The position numbers and the translations under genes were made by a program. From IMG/VR virus record IMGVR_UViG_3300047378_000893, positions 1-46,842 of that record: a stretch of DNA of 46,842 nucleotides; one strand, written 5' to 3'. This DNA is from a virus. Of the stretch, positions 10,201-16,639 are shown one piece after another; the stretch's first letter is position 1; every line of letters starts with the position of its first letter. Below the pieces are notes generated by a model that saw only the letters and a program-made list of their open reading frames with translations, was not told where the DNA came from and made no database searches.

Positions 10201-10530
10201 AAGTGCCTCAATTGCAGTATCTAATGAATCTTGTTTCGCATCACCAATTGCTTTATTTTTACCGAAATATGAAGAAGCTATTTTATCCTTCTCATATTCC
10301 ATCATTTGGATTTGCTTTGTGATATCAGCTGATGAAGATAATCCACTTATCTGTGATGATAAGTCATTATTAAACTCTTTCATTTTCTGCCCAAGTTCAG
10401 TACGATAATCTACTTGAGAGTTTATATCATCAGTAATCTGAGACGATAAAGATGCAGTCATCTTTAAGGCAGCTTGATATTCCTGTTCAAGTTTAATTCG
10501 TGCTTTTTGTGCTTTTAATGATTCAGCCAT
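7249..10530 (-). CDS. Tail tape measure protein
   Basis: A 1093-aa protein that sets tail length and is likely ejected with the DNA. The N-terminal 130 residues are charged and coiled-coil-like (KAQKARIKLEQEYQAALK onward). Long Gly/Ala/Ser-rich helical stretches follow, with three hydrophobic segments near residues 205-235 (MGAIVGILGALAMGISAM), 630-660 (VVGGFVALKFAIGLIMGLVK) and 760-790 (LIGLAAITLAFIGMAAAL), as is common for tape measures. A run of Gly-Ala-Ile-Lys-Ser-type repeats lies around residues 680-760 (SIGQGLGGAIKSIAAGMGGA and similar). I see no lytic transglycosylase or peptidase motif. Start: ATG with AGGGGA upstream, 13 bases after the small gene at 10544. Confidence 0.9.
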   Translation of the reverse strand: MAESLKAQKARIKLEQEYQAALKMTASLSSQITDDINSQVDYRTELGQKMKEFNNDLSSQISGLSSSADITKQIQMMEYEKDKIASSYFGKNKAIGDAKQDSLDTAIEALRVEESHLQATEQVNSKAQEFAKSIGSGLDNMVSKMGSVPVLGGLISSMASKASSSIKDKLGKAATNFTVNFRAGLKETGTSLGGLQNALKKSGSGFGIMKVIAMGAIVGILGALAMGISAMEKMGKATIAFREETGLLRGSMDGLESKVNSAAGATFGMTGDLAEGAKLAGQMMNAFGGVENLSKGVLVNATKLAAGLGLSMDAIGGVNKLFQNAFGHSEDLAQMMVNTTVEAATLAGVPANKVLKDMAESSEEVYTFFKGSPQTLQKAAIQAAKLGTSIKQAAGVSKGLLDFESSINNELEASAILGTNINFNQARQLAAQGDIVGAQQATIKEVSKLGDLSKMNYYQQEALAKAAGMPIGDMINQQRLQKKFGSLKGEELAAAQEMINKGKDISKMSKKDIKAALEQKKVENQRTTAMEGLKRSLESISLSIGKLFVPMAQSAVGFLTDPVNKKMIMALVNGIISGFKSVYSTLKPIFLKITEFFGDMFGGDNATKVDEAGNKISEIETKASKFGKTLVYVVGGFVALKFAIGLIMGLVKGIGLMRGAFGGVAKTVTQTASSSGGFLKTMGNGIKSIGQGLGGAIKSIAAGMGGAMKSIGSGIGGLISSISKGIGSALGGLGKGMGAFLRGISGGLSALANPAALIGLAAITLAFIGMAAALRIMAPALEPLGKMFKSIFEGIASIVVPVIQILVNGFTTLADVIGGVILGIMREFGGIVATLGETFVSIASVIGDTILGIFDSVGETLRMIVENSGKSGEILKMSFAIGSLGAALAGFGVGAGVGAAASGMGNMLGSIGNGIAGFISGEKAEPTGPMAILSRLMEFGPQIGTFSSELVTSIENFDLFTTRIESMASPITILTQAMNDFATSMNLVVSSAAALAESNVGDVTGMAGATTGKGFLKSGKTTLPDTITQLAAAVAQIEMSGGDNKDMLDKLESIRKAIIVGTVIEMDGVSVAGQISKYTEAQGRVNMASRFIS

Positions 10531-10543
10531 CTAATATCCCCTA

Positions 10544-10799
10544 TTATTTTTTAGCATCCAAGAATTGTTGCCAACTCTTTGGAACTGGCTTTCCTTGTTT
10601 TTTTCTTTCTTCGGCTTTCTTCTGTAATCTTAGAAATGCATCATCTACATTTTTAGCTAATCTTTGGAATTCTTTATCCCCTTTTAAGCTTTTAGCTAAT
10701 CCTTTTGCAAACAATCTTTCTATAAATCCTTCAGATATATTCCATTTTTTAGATATGGCTTTTTTAACCTGTTGTTTTTGTTCGTTTGTGAGTTTCATA
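10544..10799 (-). CDS. Small basic protein before the tape measure, about 84 aa
   Basis: The frame extends to 10837, but the promoter-like motif at 10822-10831 and the terminator at 10838-10866 lie in that extension. I therefore place the start at ATG 10797-10799 (MKLTNEQKQQ), preceded by TGGGAAC. The protein is Lys/Gln rich and helical, and ends PVPKSWQQFLDAKK. No family recognised. It is the first gene of a unit that continues with the tape measure, so it may help tape measure folding. That is a positional inference only. Confidence 0.65.
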
Positions 10800-10821
10800 T
10801 GTTTGTTCCCATTTATACTCT

Positions 10822-10831
10822 TATAAATATA
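10822..10831 (-). promoter_or_regulatory. Late promoter-like motif upstream of the tape measure unit
   Basis: Exact TATATTTATA on the coding strand, 22 bases before the ATG at 10799 and just downstream of a terminator. It forms part of the inverted repeat CTTATATTTATAAG. Confidence 0.6.
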
Positions 10832-10837
10832 AGACAT

Positions 10838-10866
10838 AAAAAAAGTGAGGAATTTTACTTCCTCAC
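10838..10866 (-). terminator. Intrinsic terminator after the tail chaperone genes
   Basis: On the minus strand, an 8-bp stem GTGAGGAA / TTCCTCAC with a 6-base loop is followed by seven T. The stem begins inside the last codons of the gene at 10855-11097. It separates the chaperone unit from the tape measure unit. Confidence 0.88.
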
Positions 10867-11097
10867 ATTTACATTTGGTCCTTGTGGTGATGAACTCTGA
10901 GATTTATTACTATTCTTCATTTGTTTAGCTTCTTCCTCTTTTGCCTTAGAAAGCTCATTATAATAGAAATTTCTTATGTGTATTGGTAACCTATAAACTC
11001 CTTCTTGAGTAAATCCATTTCCATAGTAACATAATTCAAAAATCTGTTTATGAAGAATCGAAGAGTAATTAATCGGTAGGCCAAAAAAACCCCACAC
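10855..11097 (-). CDS. Downstream part of tail assembly chaperone (GT-like), probably frameshift-expressed
   Basis: This 80-aa frame has an N-terminal FFGLPINYSSILHKQIFELC segment, a YYGNGFTQEGVYRLPIHIRNF core and a charged tail. That pattern is typical of the small frame following the tail chaperone in T4-like marine phages. As a free gene it would start at GTG 11095-11097, with no Shine-Dalgarno sequence, inside the end of the upstream gene. The 29-base overlap contains TTT TTT TGG in the upstream frame. A +1 slip on the T7 run moves ribosomes exactly into this frame (GTG TGG GGT TTT TTT GGC), yielding a fusion of about 322 aa. Position between tail tube and tape measure matches the classical G/GT arrangement. 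Expression as an independent protein remains possible. Confidence 0.65.
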   Translation of the reverse strand: MWGFFGLPINYSSILHKQIFELCYYGNGFTQEGVYRLPIHIRNFYYNELSKAKEEEAKQMKNSNKSQSSSPQGPNVNVRK

Positions 11098-11824
11098 CCA
11101 TTGGAATGGGTTTCACCTCTCTCTCACCAGAATTTGGGTTAATCCAATCGAATTCCATATTAATATCAGGTTGATGTTCCCTAACAGTTTCTCGGAATGC
11201 TCTTGTATCTCTCGTTAAGAAAGCATTATTTATAAATTTATTGATTGTTTTAACATCAGTTTCTCCATCAACTGAAGTAATCATATATCGATACCTCGTT
11301 GTTAATTCAGAGGATGCACCATCTTTGTTTAGTCTTGCAATTGCTCTAATATCAGCTTCTACTGCCTTTTCATCTCCATGTGTAAGTAATTTCCATTCAA
11401 GATTTACACCAGTTGAAGTAGTAAATGTATAATTATTTTCTACATTTATATTATCAAGATTTGTTTCTTTAGTTTGTACTTTTGATAAATCAACTTCTGT
11501 TTCATGTGCTTCACCCATTTCATCTTGAATTTGAACCCTATATTTAGAACCATATCCTAAGATACGAGCTGCTAACATTATAGCGTTTTTATCCCCTAGT
11601 ATAATATCATCGATATTAACCTTCTTATCTACTATAATTGATTCAAATAACTTATCAAGTACCACCCCCTTTCGAATAAGATTCTGTGAAGCAAGAATTT
11701 CTTCTTCTTTCGCAGTCATGTATTTAATTTCAAGTTCTCCTGAAGAAAGGGGATTATCTTCTGGGTAACATTTACCTTGTGATGGTAATGATATCACTTC
11801 GGTAGGAAAATCGTAATTTGCCAT
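11069..11824 (-). CDS. Tail assembly chaperone / gp26-like protein
   Basis: A 251-aa protein. Landmarks are LPSQGKCYPEDNPLSSGELE near residues 13-32, then IKYMTAKEEEILASQNLIRKG, the conserved start of T4 gp26-like baseplate or tail assembly proteins in T4-like phages. An AARILGYGSKY segment lies near residue 90. T4 gp26 is about 208 aa. Located between tail tube and tape measure, it is the likely upstream (G-type) tail chaperone that coats the tape measure during assembly, and its 3' end overlaps the next frame at a slippery T7. It has its own promoter-like motif 26 bases before ATG. Confidence 0.65.
   Translation of the reverse strand: MANYDFPTEVISLPSQGKCYPEDNPLSSGELEIKYMTAKEEEILASQNLIRKGVVLDKLFESIIVDKKVNIDDIILGDKNAIMLAARILGYGSKYRVQIQDEMGEAHETEVDLSKVQTKETNLDNINVENNYTFTTSTGVNLEWKLLTHGDEKAVEADIRAIARLNKDGASSELTTRYRYMITSVDGETDVKTINKFINNAFLTRDTRAFRETVREHQPDINMEFDWINPNSGEREVKPIPMGVGFFWPTD
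11081..11089 (-). promoter_or_regulatory. Putative programmed +1 frameshift (or slippage) site
   Basis: On the minus strand GGG TTT TTT TGG is read in the frame of the 251-aa gene, and the run of seven T allows a Phe-tRNA to re-pair one base forward and continue as GGC CTA CCG in the downstream frame. RNA polymerase slippage on T7 could give the same result. Confidence 0.55.
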
Positions 11825-11849
11825 ATAACTTTTATTTTAATTGTTCGTA

Positions 11850-11859
11850 TATAAATATA
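11850..11859 (-). promoter_or_regulatory. Late promoter-like motif upstream of the tail chaperone
   Basis: Exact TATATTTATA on the coding strand, preceded by AAAAGTTA, 25 bases before the ATG at 11824 and downstream of the terminator at 11888-11919. Confidence 0.6.
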
Positions 11860-11887
11860 TAACTTTTAAAAAATTAGAAATAAGACA

Positions 11888-11919
11888 CAAAAAAAGTTCT
11901 CACTAAGAGAACTTTTTTC
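11888..11919 (-). terminator. Intrinsic terminator after the tail tube gene
   Basis: A 7-bp stem (AGTTCTC with GAGAACT, 5-base loop) is flanked by seven T on the minus strand and by six T on the plus strand, so it could work in both directions. It lies 30 bases after the tail tube stop. Confidence 0.9.
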
Positions 11920-11948
11920 TTCATTATAAAAATATTTTGGAGGTAATA

Positions 11949-12437
11949 TTAGAATTCTAAAATTGCGTAATCATACGATAGTGTCAATGTGATTTCGGCA
12001 GGGTCATTAGAAGACCAATCTAAATCATTAAACACAGCGTTGTTGATAAATGCACCCTTAAGAGTCCATTGTTCAATTTTATCACCTACTGGTCCTAACA
12101 TATAAACTTGGAGGTCTTTCTTATAGAAATCCGCATACCCATCTCTACCTGTTATTGATTCGTGTGATGTTCTAACCCATTCCATTACAGCTTGTGCTCC
12201 ACTTGGAACAATTGGGTCATATAGAGTAATCTCTACATCTTGCCATTCACCTTTACCTTTTAATTTTCTCTTGACGTTTATGTGGTCAAGTGTAACAGTT
12301 TCAAATGATATTGAAGGTCTGTTTGCTGTTTTTATCAGATATGAAGGAATACCATCTATCTCCATGATGAATCTGTTCTTCATCTTTGGTTCAAAGTTGG
12401 TGTAGAACATATCGTTAAATTCTAATACTTCTGCCAT
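11949..12437 (-). CDS. 19: Tail tube protein, gp19-like
   Basis: 162 aa, essentially the T4 gp19 length (163 aa). The typical tube-protein segments are present: NRFIMEIDGIPSYLIKTANR near residues 22-41, VTLDHINVKRKLKGKGEW, and the C-terminal WSSNDPAEITLTLSYDYAI that packs between subunits. It polymerises into hexameric rings around the tape measure, inside the sheath. It follows the sheath gene by 58 bases but has its own promoter-like motif and a strong AGGAG 9 bases before ATG, and it ends at a terminator. This fits a very highly expressed structural gene. Confidence 0.92.
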   Translation of the reverse strand: MAEVLEFNDMFYTNFEPKMKNRFIMEIDGIPSYLIKTANRPSISFETVTLDHINVKRKLKGKGEWQDVEITLYDPIVPSGAQAVMEWVRTSHESITGRDGYADFYKKDLQVYMLGPVGDKIEQWTLKGAFINNAVFNDLDWSSNDPAEITLTLSYDYAILEF

Positions 12438-12463
12438 TTTGTTTTTCTCCTATTATATTCTAT

Positions 12464-12473
12464 TATAAATATA
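12464..12473 (-). promoter_or_regulatory. Late promoter-like motif upstream of the tail tube gene
   Basis: Exact TATATTTATA on the coding strand, preceded by AAAAGTAAAC, between the sheath stop and the tube start. Confidence 0.6.
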
Positions 12474-12495
12474 GTTTACTTTTATTTTTAATTAA

Positions 12496-14886
12496 TTATG
12501 CCGAGAACGATGCTCCTGTCGGTAAGATGTTGAAATCTAACACGATGAATTCAGCAGTTTTTGTTGGTTGTAAGAAAATCTGTCCAGCCAATATATTTCT
12601 GTCGATAACATCTGGTGTGTTATTACTTTCGTCCATCACTACTCTAAAAGCGTAAAGTCCTTGTCTTTGTTGTATTCCTTCTAAATAAGGATTAACAGTG
12701 TTTAAGAATCTACCTCTTGTTGAAGCGGTGTTCTGTTCGAATACTAAGTATCTTGAAGTTGAAGCAATATACTTCTTAACTTTAATCATTAATCTTCTTA
12801 CGTTAATTCTATCTAAAGCAGATGCTCTATCTTGTAAAGTTTTCTGTCCAAATGCTACAATACCTTCTCCAGGGAAAGATGCGATTGGATTTACTTTTCC
12901 TTCATATAAAGTATCTCTTTCAGCGTGTGTTAATCTATTCAATACAGATATTGCTCCTACAATACCACCTCTGTTTAAACCAGCTGGTGCAAACCACTCA
13001 GCGGCAACAGCATCATTGGCTGCATATATTCCAGGCATCAATACTGATGGTGGAACAGATGTTAATCTATTCGTTCTTGAATCGATTGTTTTAACCCATG
13101 GGTAGTAAGTACCTACATAGTTACTATCTAAGTTACCTGCTTGTTCAATTGCTTGTGAAATAGTATCTGATGTTACGTTTCCATTAGATGAATTGTAAGT
13201 TACCCCTACAACATCTCCAATGAAGAATGCATCTTCTCTAGCTTCACACATATCAACTACTTTATCAAATACATATGAGTGATGTCTTCTTACAATACCA
13301 GGTACTGATACTAAGTTGATATCAAAATCATCTGGATTAGATACTGAGTTAATTGCTTTTATATAAGCAACCGAACCACTTGCAGCTGAAGTTGAACAAT
13401 TAAATCCTTGTTGGTTACCACTACCATAGTTTGCAGATGAACCAGCAAGTGCTATTTCAGTAGTTGGTGATACACCATCAAATCCACCTTGGAATCCAAC
13501 GATGAATTGTCTTTTATTAATATCAACAGCGGCTGAACCAGTCAATTCGAAACCGAATGAGTGTTCGCTACCATCTGCGATTGTTACACTATCATCAAAT
13601 GCAAATACAGTATTTGAACCATTACCGGCTCCAACTGGAATTGGTGATAAGAAATGTGCGTTCTGAATTTTAACAGTACCAGTCTCTAAATCAATTCCAC
13701 TAAATTGTACACCATTTGATGCACTATTATCTTTAGAATCAATTGAGAATATTACACCAGGTGTAATACTATCTGAACCACTTAGTGGTGATGAGTATTT
13801 TGCGTGTCCAAATGGTCCTGCAGTTACAGGGAATGAACCTTCAACTTTACAGTCTACTCTTACATACTTAGAACGATTTACATAATCTCCGTTTTCTGTT
13901 TGTTTTCCGTTTGCATCAATTACAACGTTTCTATCACCTATTACTTTCTTAATGTAATTTGGTGATGCAGGGTCTAAATTAAGATTACTAAACGTTTCTA
14001 AAATTACTGGTCTCTTATTTGTATCAGAGTATCCTCTAATTGCAATTGAGAAAGTTGCGTAATCAGTAGAATTGTTTGAACCAGCTGCTTTTACGTTGAA
14101 TACTGCTATTTTAAATTCTTTGTTATAGTTTCCACCATCTCCAATAGTATGAAATCTAAATAAATCACTTCTTTCACCGGAAATCAACTGAGATTGTATC
14201 CAAGGAGTGGAAGCGTGTTGAATATCTTGTGTGAATTCTTGATTACCTAATTCAATTAATGTTACTGATGAACCACTTAGGAAGTTGTTTGTACAATCTC
14301 CAGCTGCTTTTTCAAAGTATTTGTTTACATATACATTCTTATTTCCTCTAGCAGATTCACCAAATACGTCAGATATATCATTTCCTGCACTTGGTAGTAC
14401 AGATGCTGATATACCAGTTCCGATTTCCGAACCGCTGATTGAGAATGCTGATGCTGATGCTTCTGATTCTATTAGTAAAGATGATGCTTCACCATCGCCA
14501 ATTACTCCATCTCCATCTAGTACTCCGATTGCAGTAGAGTGTAAAACTCCAATTAGTTTTTGTCCTCCTTCTGCAGAAGAACCACTAACTACGATACCAG
14601 CTGCTCTAGTCTGTGTATAACCACCTACTTGACCAACTCTTACGATTGTTACTGTTCCTGCTTCTCTTAAATAATTTTGTACGGTATATCCTGTATAGTA
14701 TGAACCATTAGGTGTGCCGAATATTTCTTCAAATTCTGATTGTGTACTAACAACGGTTGGTACGAATGCAGGCCCTTTTTGGAAAGGTCCAATTACAGCT
14801 GCTCCGATTTCTCCAATCCCTTGTGCTAGGAAAGAAAGGTCATTTTCTCTCGTAAATACACCAGGTGATACAATTTTTTCTGCCAT
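12496..14886 (-). CDS. 18: Contractile tail sheath protein, gp18-like
   Basis: A 796-aa protein, longer than T4 gp18 (659 aa), the extra length being in the variable middle. The N-terminus (EKIVSPGVFTRENDLSFL, then GEIGAAVIGPFQKGPAFVPT) and the C-terminal domain (NRGGIVGAISVLNRLTHAERDTLY, INVRRLMIKVKKYI, DRNILAGQIFLQPTKTAEFI) are classical sheath segments. The C-terminal domain forms the inner contact with the tube. The middle (about 120-560) is beta-rich and Ser/Gly-rich and likely surface exposed. AGGAG lies 10 bases before ATG, and a promoter-like motif with a 5' hairpin lies upstream. Confidence 0.95.
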   Translation of the reverse strand: MAEKIVSPGVFTRENDLSFLAQGIGEIGAAVIGPFQKGPAFVPTVVSTQSEFEEIFGTPNGSYYTGYTVQNYLREAGTVTIVRVGQVGGYTQTRAAGIVVSGSSAEGGQKLIGVLHSTAIGVLDGDGVIGDGEASSLLIESEASASAFSISGSEIGTGISASVLPSAGNDISDVFGESARGNKNVYVNKYFEKAAGDCTNNFLSGSSVTLIELGNQEFTQDIQHASTPWIQSQLISGERSDLFRFHTIGDGGNYNKEFKIAVFNVKAAGSNNSTDYATFSIAIRGYSDTNKRPVILETFSNLNLDPASPNYIKKVIGDRNVVIDANGKQTENGDYVNRSKYVRVDCKVEGSFPVTAGPFGHAKYSSPLSGSDSITPGVIFSIDSKDNSASNGVQFSGIDLETGTVKIQNAHFLSPIPVGAGNGSNTVFAFDDSVTIADGSEHSFGFELTGSAAVDINKRQFIVGFQGGFDGVSPTTEIALAGSSANYGSGNQQGFNCSTSAASGSVAYIKAINSVSNPDDFDINLVSVPGIVRRHHSYVFDKVVDMCEAREDAFFIGDVVGVTYNSSNGNVTSDTISQAIEQAGNLDSNYVGTYYPWVKTIDSRTNRLTSVPPSVLMPGIYAANDAVAAEWFAPAGLNRGGIVGAISVLNRLTHAERDTLYEGKVNPIASFPGEGIVAFGQKTLQDRASALDRINVRRLMIKVKKYIASTSRYLVFEQNTASTRGRFLNTVNPYLEGIQQRQGLYAFRVVMDESNNTPDVIDRNILAGQIFLQPTKTAEFIVLDFNILPTGASFSA

Positions 14887-14912
14887 TTTTTATTACTCCT
14901 TGTTATGTTATT

Positions 14913-14928
14913 TGTGTAATGATACACA
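14913..14928 (-). promoter_or_regulatory. 5' leader hairpin of the sheath mRNA
   Basis: On the coding strand TGTGTA-TCAT-TACACA forms a perfect 6-bp stem immediately downstream of the promoter-like motif. It would lie at the extreme 5' end of the transcript and may stabilise it (inferred). Confidence 0.45.
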
Positions 14929-14938
14929 TATAAATATA
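14929..14938 (-). promoter_or_regulatory. Late promoter-like motif upstream of the sheath gene
   Basis: Exact TATATTTATA on the coding strand, preceded by AAAAGTTAAT, 42 bases before ATG 14886. Confidence 0.6.
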
Positions 14939-14957
14939 AATTAACTTTTCAAAAGAA

Positions 14958-15254
14958 CTATTTTTGTTCTTTATCTTTTTTCTTTGGTTGTTCATTGGGT
15001 GTGAAAACGTTAGTTGTTGGTTCATAATTACCATCACCATACTTTTCATTTAACCCTTTAAACATATTCTGTTCTTCTAATTGTAAATTTGAATGTTGAT
15101 TTAATAATTCTCCTTCAAGTGTTTCTATTTCATCAACTCTTCTTTTCTTTTCAATTGATAGTTGTCCCAATTTTGTAAAAATGTTTGCAACATCTTGTCT
15201 TAATTGTTCTAATGATGCTACCTCATCGTTTGTAAACTTAATTTCTTTTGCCAT
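14958..15254 (-). CDS. Small coiled-coil protein, 98 aa
   Basis: No family recognised. Residues 10-68 form a strong heptad-like helix (VASLEQLRQDVANIFTKLGQ onward, rich in Leu/Glu/Lys), followed by a polar tail ending in PKKKDKEQK. It stands alone between the Hint-containing protein and the sheath gene, with its own exact promoter-like motif but no Shine-Dalgarno sequence (AT-rich leader). A helical accessory tail protein or chaperone is plausible. It could not be identified from sequence. Confidence 0.65.
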   Translation of the reverse strand: MAKEIKFTNDEVASLEQLRQDVANIFTKLGQLSIEKKRRVDEIETLEGELLNQHSNLQLEEQNMFKGLNEKYGDGNYEPTTNVFTPNEQPKKKDKEQK

Positions 15255-15286
15255 TTTGTTATTTTTAATAAAACTATTTCGATATA

Positions 15287-15296
15287 TATAAATATA
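15287..15296 (-). promoter_or_regulatory. Late promoter-like motif upstream of the coiled-coil gene
   Basis: Exact TATATTTATA on the coding strand, 32 bases before ATG 15254. Confidence 0.55.
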
Positions 15297-15319
15297 AAGT
15301 TTTTACTAAAACGTATTTT

Positions 15320-16627
15320 TTATGCAGTAAATGTTAGAGTTTTGTAACCAGATTTTAAACCATGGTCAATTGCTCTTACTCTTGCATAATATGTAGTACC
15401 ACTTGTAGTTGCATTTACAACATTTAGTGAAGTACCACTATATTCGGTAAAATTAAATACCATAGTACCAGTGAAACCAGAGTTTGTATTTACTTGTACA
15501 TCATACGCAGTAATACCACCTGTACCACTTTCACTACCCTCAGTCCAATTTAACATTTTTTCTGTACTATTATCGATACTATATGTTAATGTAGCTGGAG
15601 TTCCAGGATTACCTAAATCTGAATGAGAATTTCCTCCCTTGTTGTGAGATATAAATCCATTAGCTAAATAGGTATCAGGTGAACTTACATCAAGTGATAC
15701 TATTTCAGTAATTTCATTGTTTACATTTACACTTGTTATTTCTACTTCAGAACCATCATGTCTTATTAATAAATCACCTTCTGTTATAGTACCAAGTGTT
15801 TTAAATAATAAATTATTATTTCTTTTAACTAACATTGGGTGTTCTGATGTACCTACTATCGTTCCTTCGTTAATATCATACGTTCTTTCAGAAAATGAGA
15901 AAACTACATCTTGTACAATTACTTCTGTTTCATCGATGGTATCATCACCATCATATTGATATTCTAATAAGTTTACATCATCATTATATTCTGGTAAACT
16001 ATATCCTTTTAATCTATCACCCTCTTCTAAGTCTCCAATTTCAACATCAGTTCCATCACTCATTTTAACCAAAGTATCGGATACTAAACATAATGCAGTT
16101 GAATTTCCATCATAAGAATCTACTGAGTAAACAGTTTTAGTTCTTGCACTACCGTAATTACCTGCATGATGATTAAACCCATCCGCAAAAGTTACTGATA
16201 ATGTATGTGATACAGTACCCAATAAATCTGTTTGTGAATTTGTACCTTGTGGATTCATTCCACCAACTGTAATTACACCAGTATAATCTTGATTTGAATT
16301 GATTGATAAAAATCCTGATGTTTGTGGTGCTGAATTATATCCTGGACTTACTGCCCAAGTAAAGTTTTGATATCTACCTTTTATTTGTCCAAAGTTAGAA
16401 CCCTCTCCACCAAATGCTAATGTATATGTTTCGTTTGTAGATTCAACAGCATAAGTATATCCAGATAATGAACCAACTGAATCTATTCCAAATGAAGATA
16501 GTGAAATATTATCACCAGCTGATGGCGAACCTTTTATACCACCCAATGATACATTTGAACCTTCGGTATTACCAGTTGCTAATGCTAAATTATTTAAACT
16601 AAGTGTTTCTTCTGCTGAAATTGCCAT
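15320..16627 (-). CDS. Tail/fibre protein with an internal Hint (intein-like) domain and FN3-like C-terminus
   Basis: A 435-aa protein in three parts. Residues 1-179 are a Gly/Ser-rich structural domain. Residues 180-329 are a Hint domain: Cys180 in CLVSDTLVKMSDGTDVEIGD (block A), T260-S-E-H263 (block B TxxH) and a C-terminal ISHN ending at Asn329. Residues from about 340 are a fibronectin-III-like domain (ATLTYSIDN, YDVQVNTNSGF, YYARVRAID). The residue after HN is Lys330, followed by GG, not Cys/Ser/Thr, so canonical intein splicing is not expected. This resembles bacterial intein-like (BIL) and phage HNKGG Hint domains, which can cleave themselves or splice inefficiently. AGGAAAG precedes the ATG. 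Its placement next to the fibre genes suggests a tail decoration or adhesin. Confidence 0.8.
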   Translation of the reverse strand: MAISAEETLSLNNLALATGNTEGSNVSLGGIKGSPSAGDNISLSSFGIDSVGSLSGYTYAVESTNETYTLAFGGEGSNFGQIKGRYQNFTWAVSPGYNSAPQTSGFLSINSNQDYTGVITVGGMNPQGTNSQTDLLGTVSHTLSVTFADGFNHHAGNYGSARTKTVYSVDSYDGNSTALCLVSDTLVKMSDGTDVEIGDLEEGDRLKGYSLPEYNDDVNLLEYQYDGDDTIDETEVIVQDVVFSFSERTYDINEGTIVGTSEHPMLVKRNNNLLFKTLGTITEGDLLIRHDGSEVEITSVNVNNEITEIVSLDVSSPDTYLANGFISHNKGGNSHSDLGNPGTPATLTYSIDNSTEKMLNWTEGSESGTGGITAYDVQVNTNSGFTGTMVFNFTEYSGTSLNVVNATTSGTTYYARVRAIDHGLKSGYKTLTFTA

Positions 16628-16639
16628 ATATATTCTTTC

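Noticed and set aside
10800-10837. Longer N-terminus (13 residues) for the small protein before the tape measure
   Set aside because: It would run through the promoter-like motif and almost touch the terminator, and the ATG at 10799 has a better leader.
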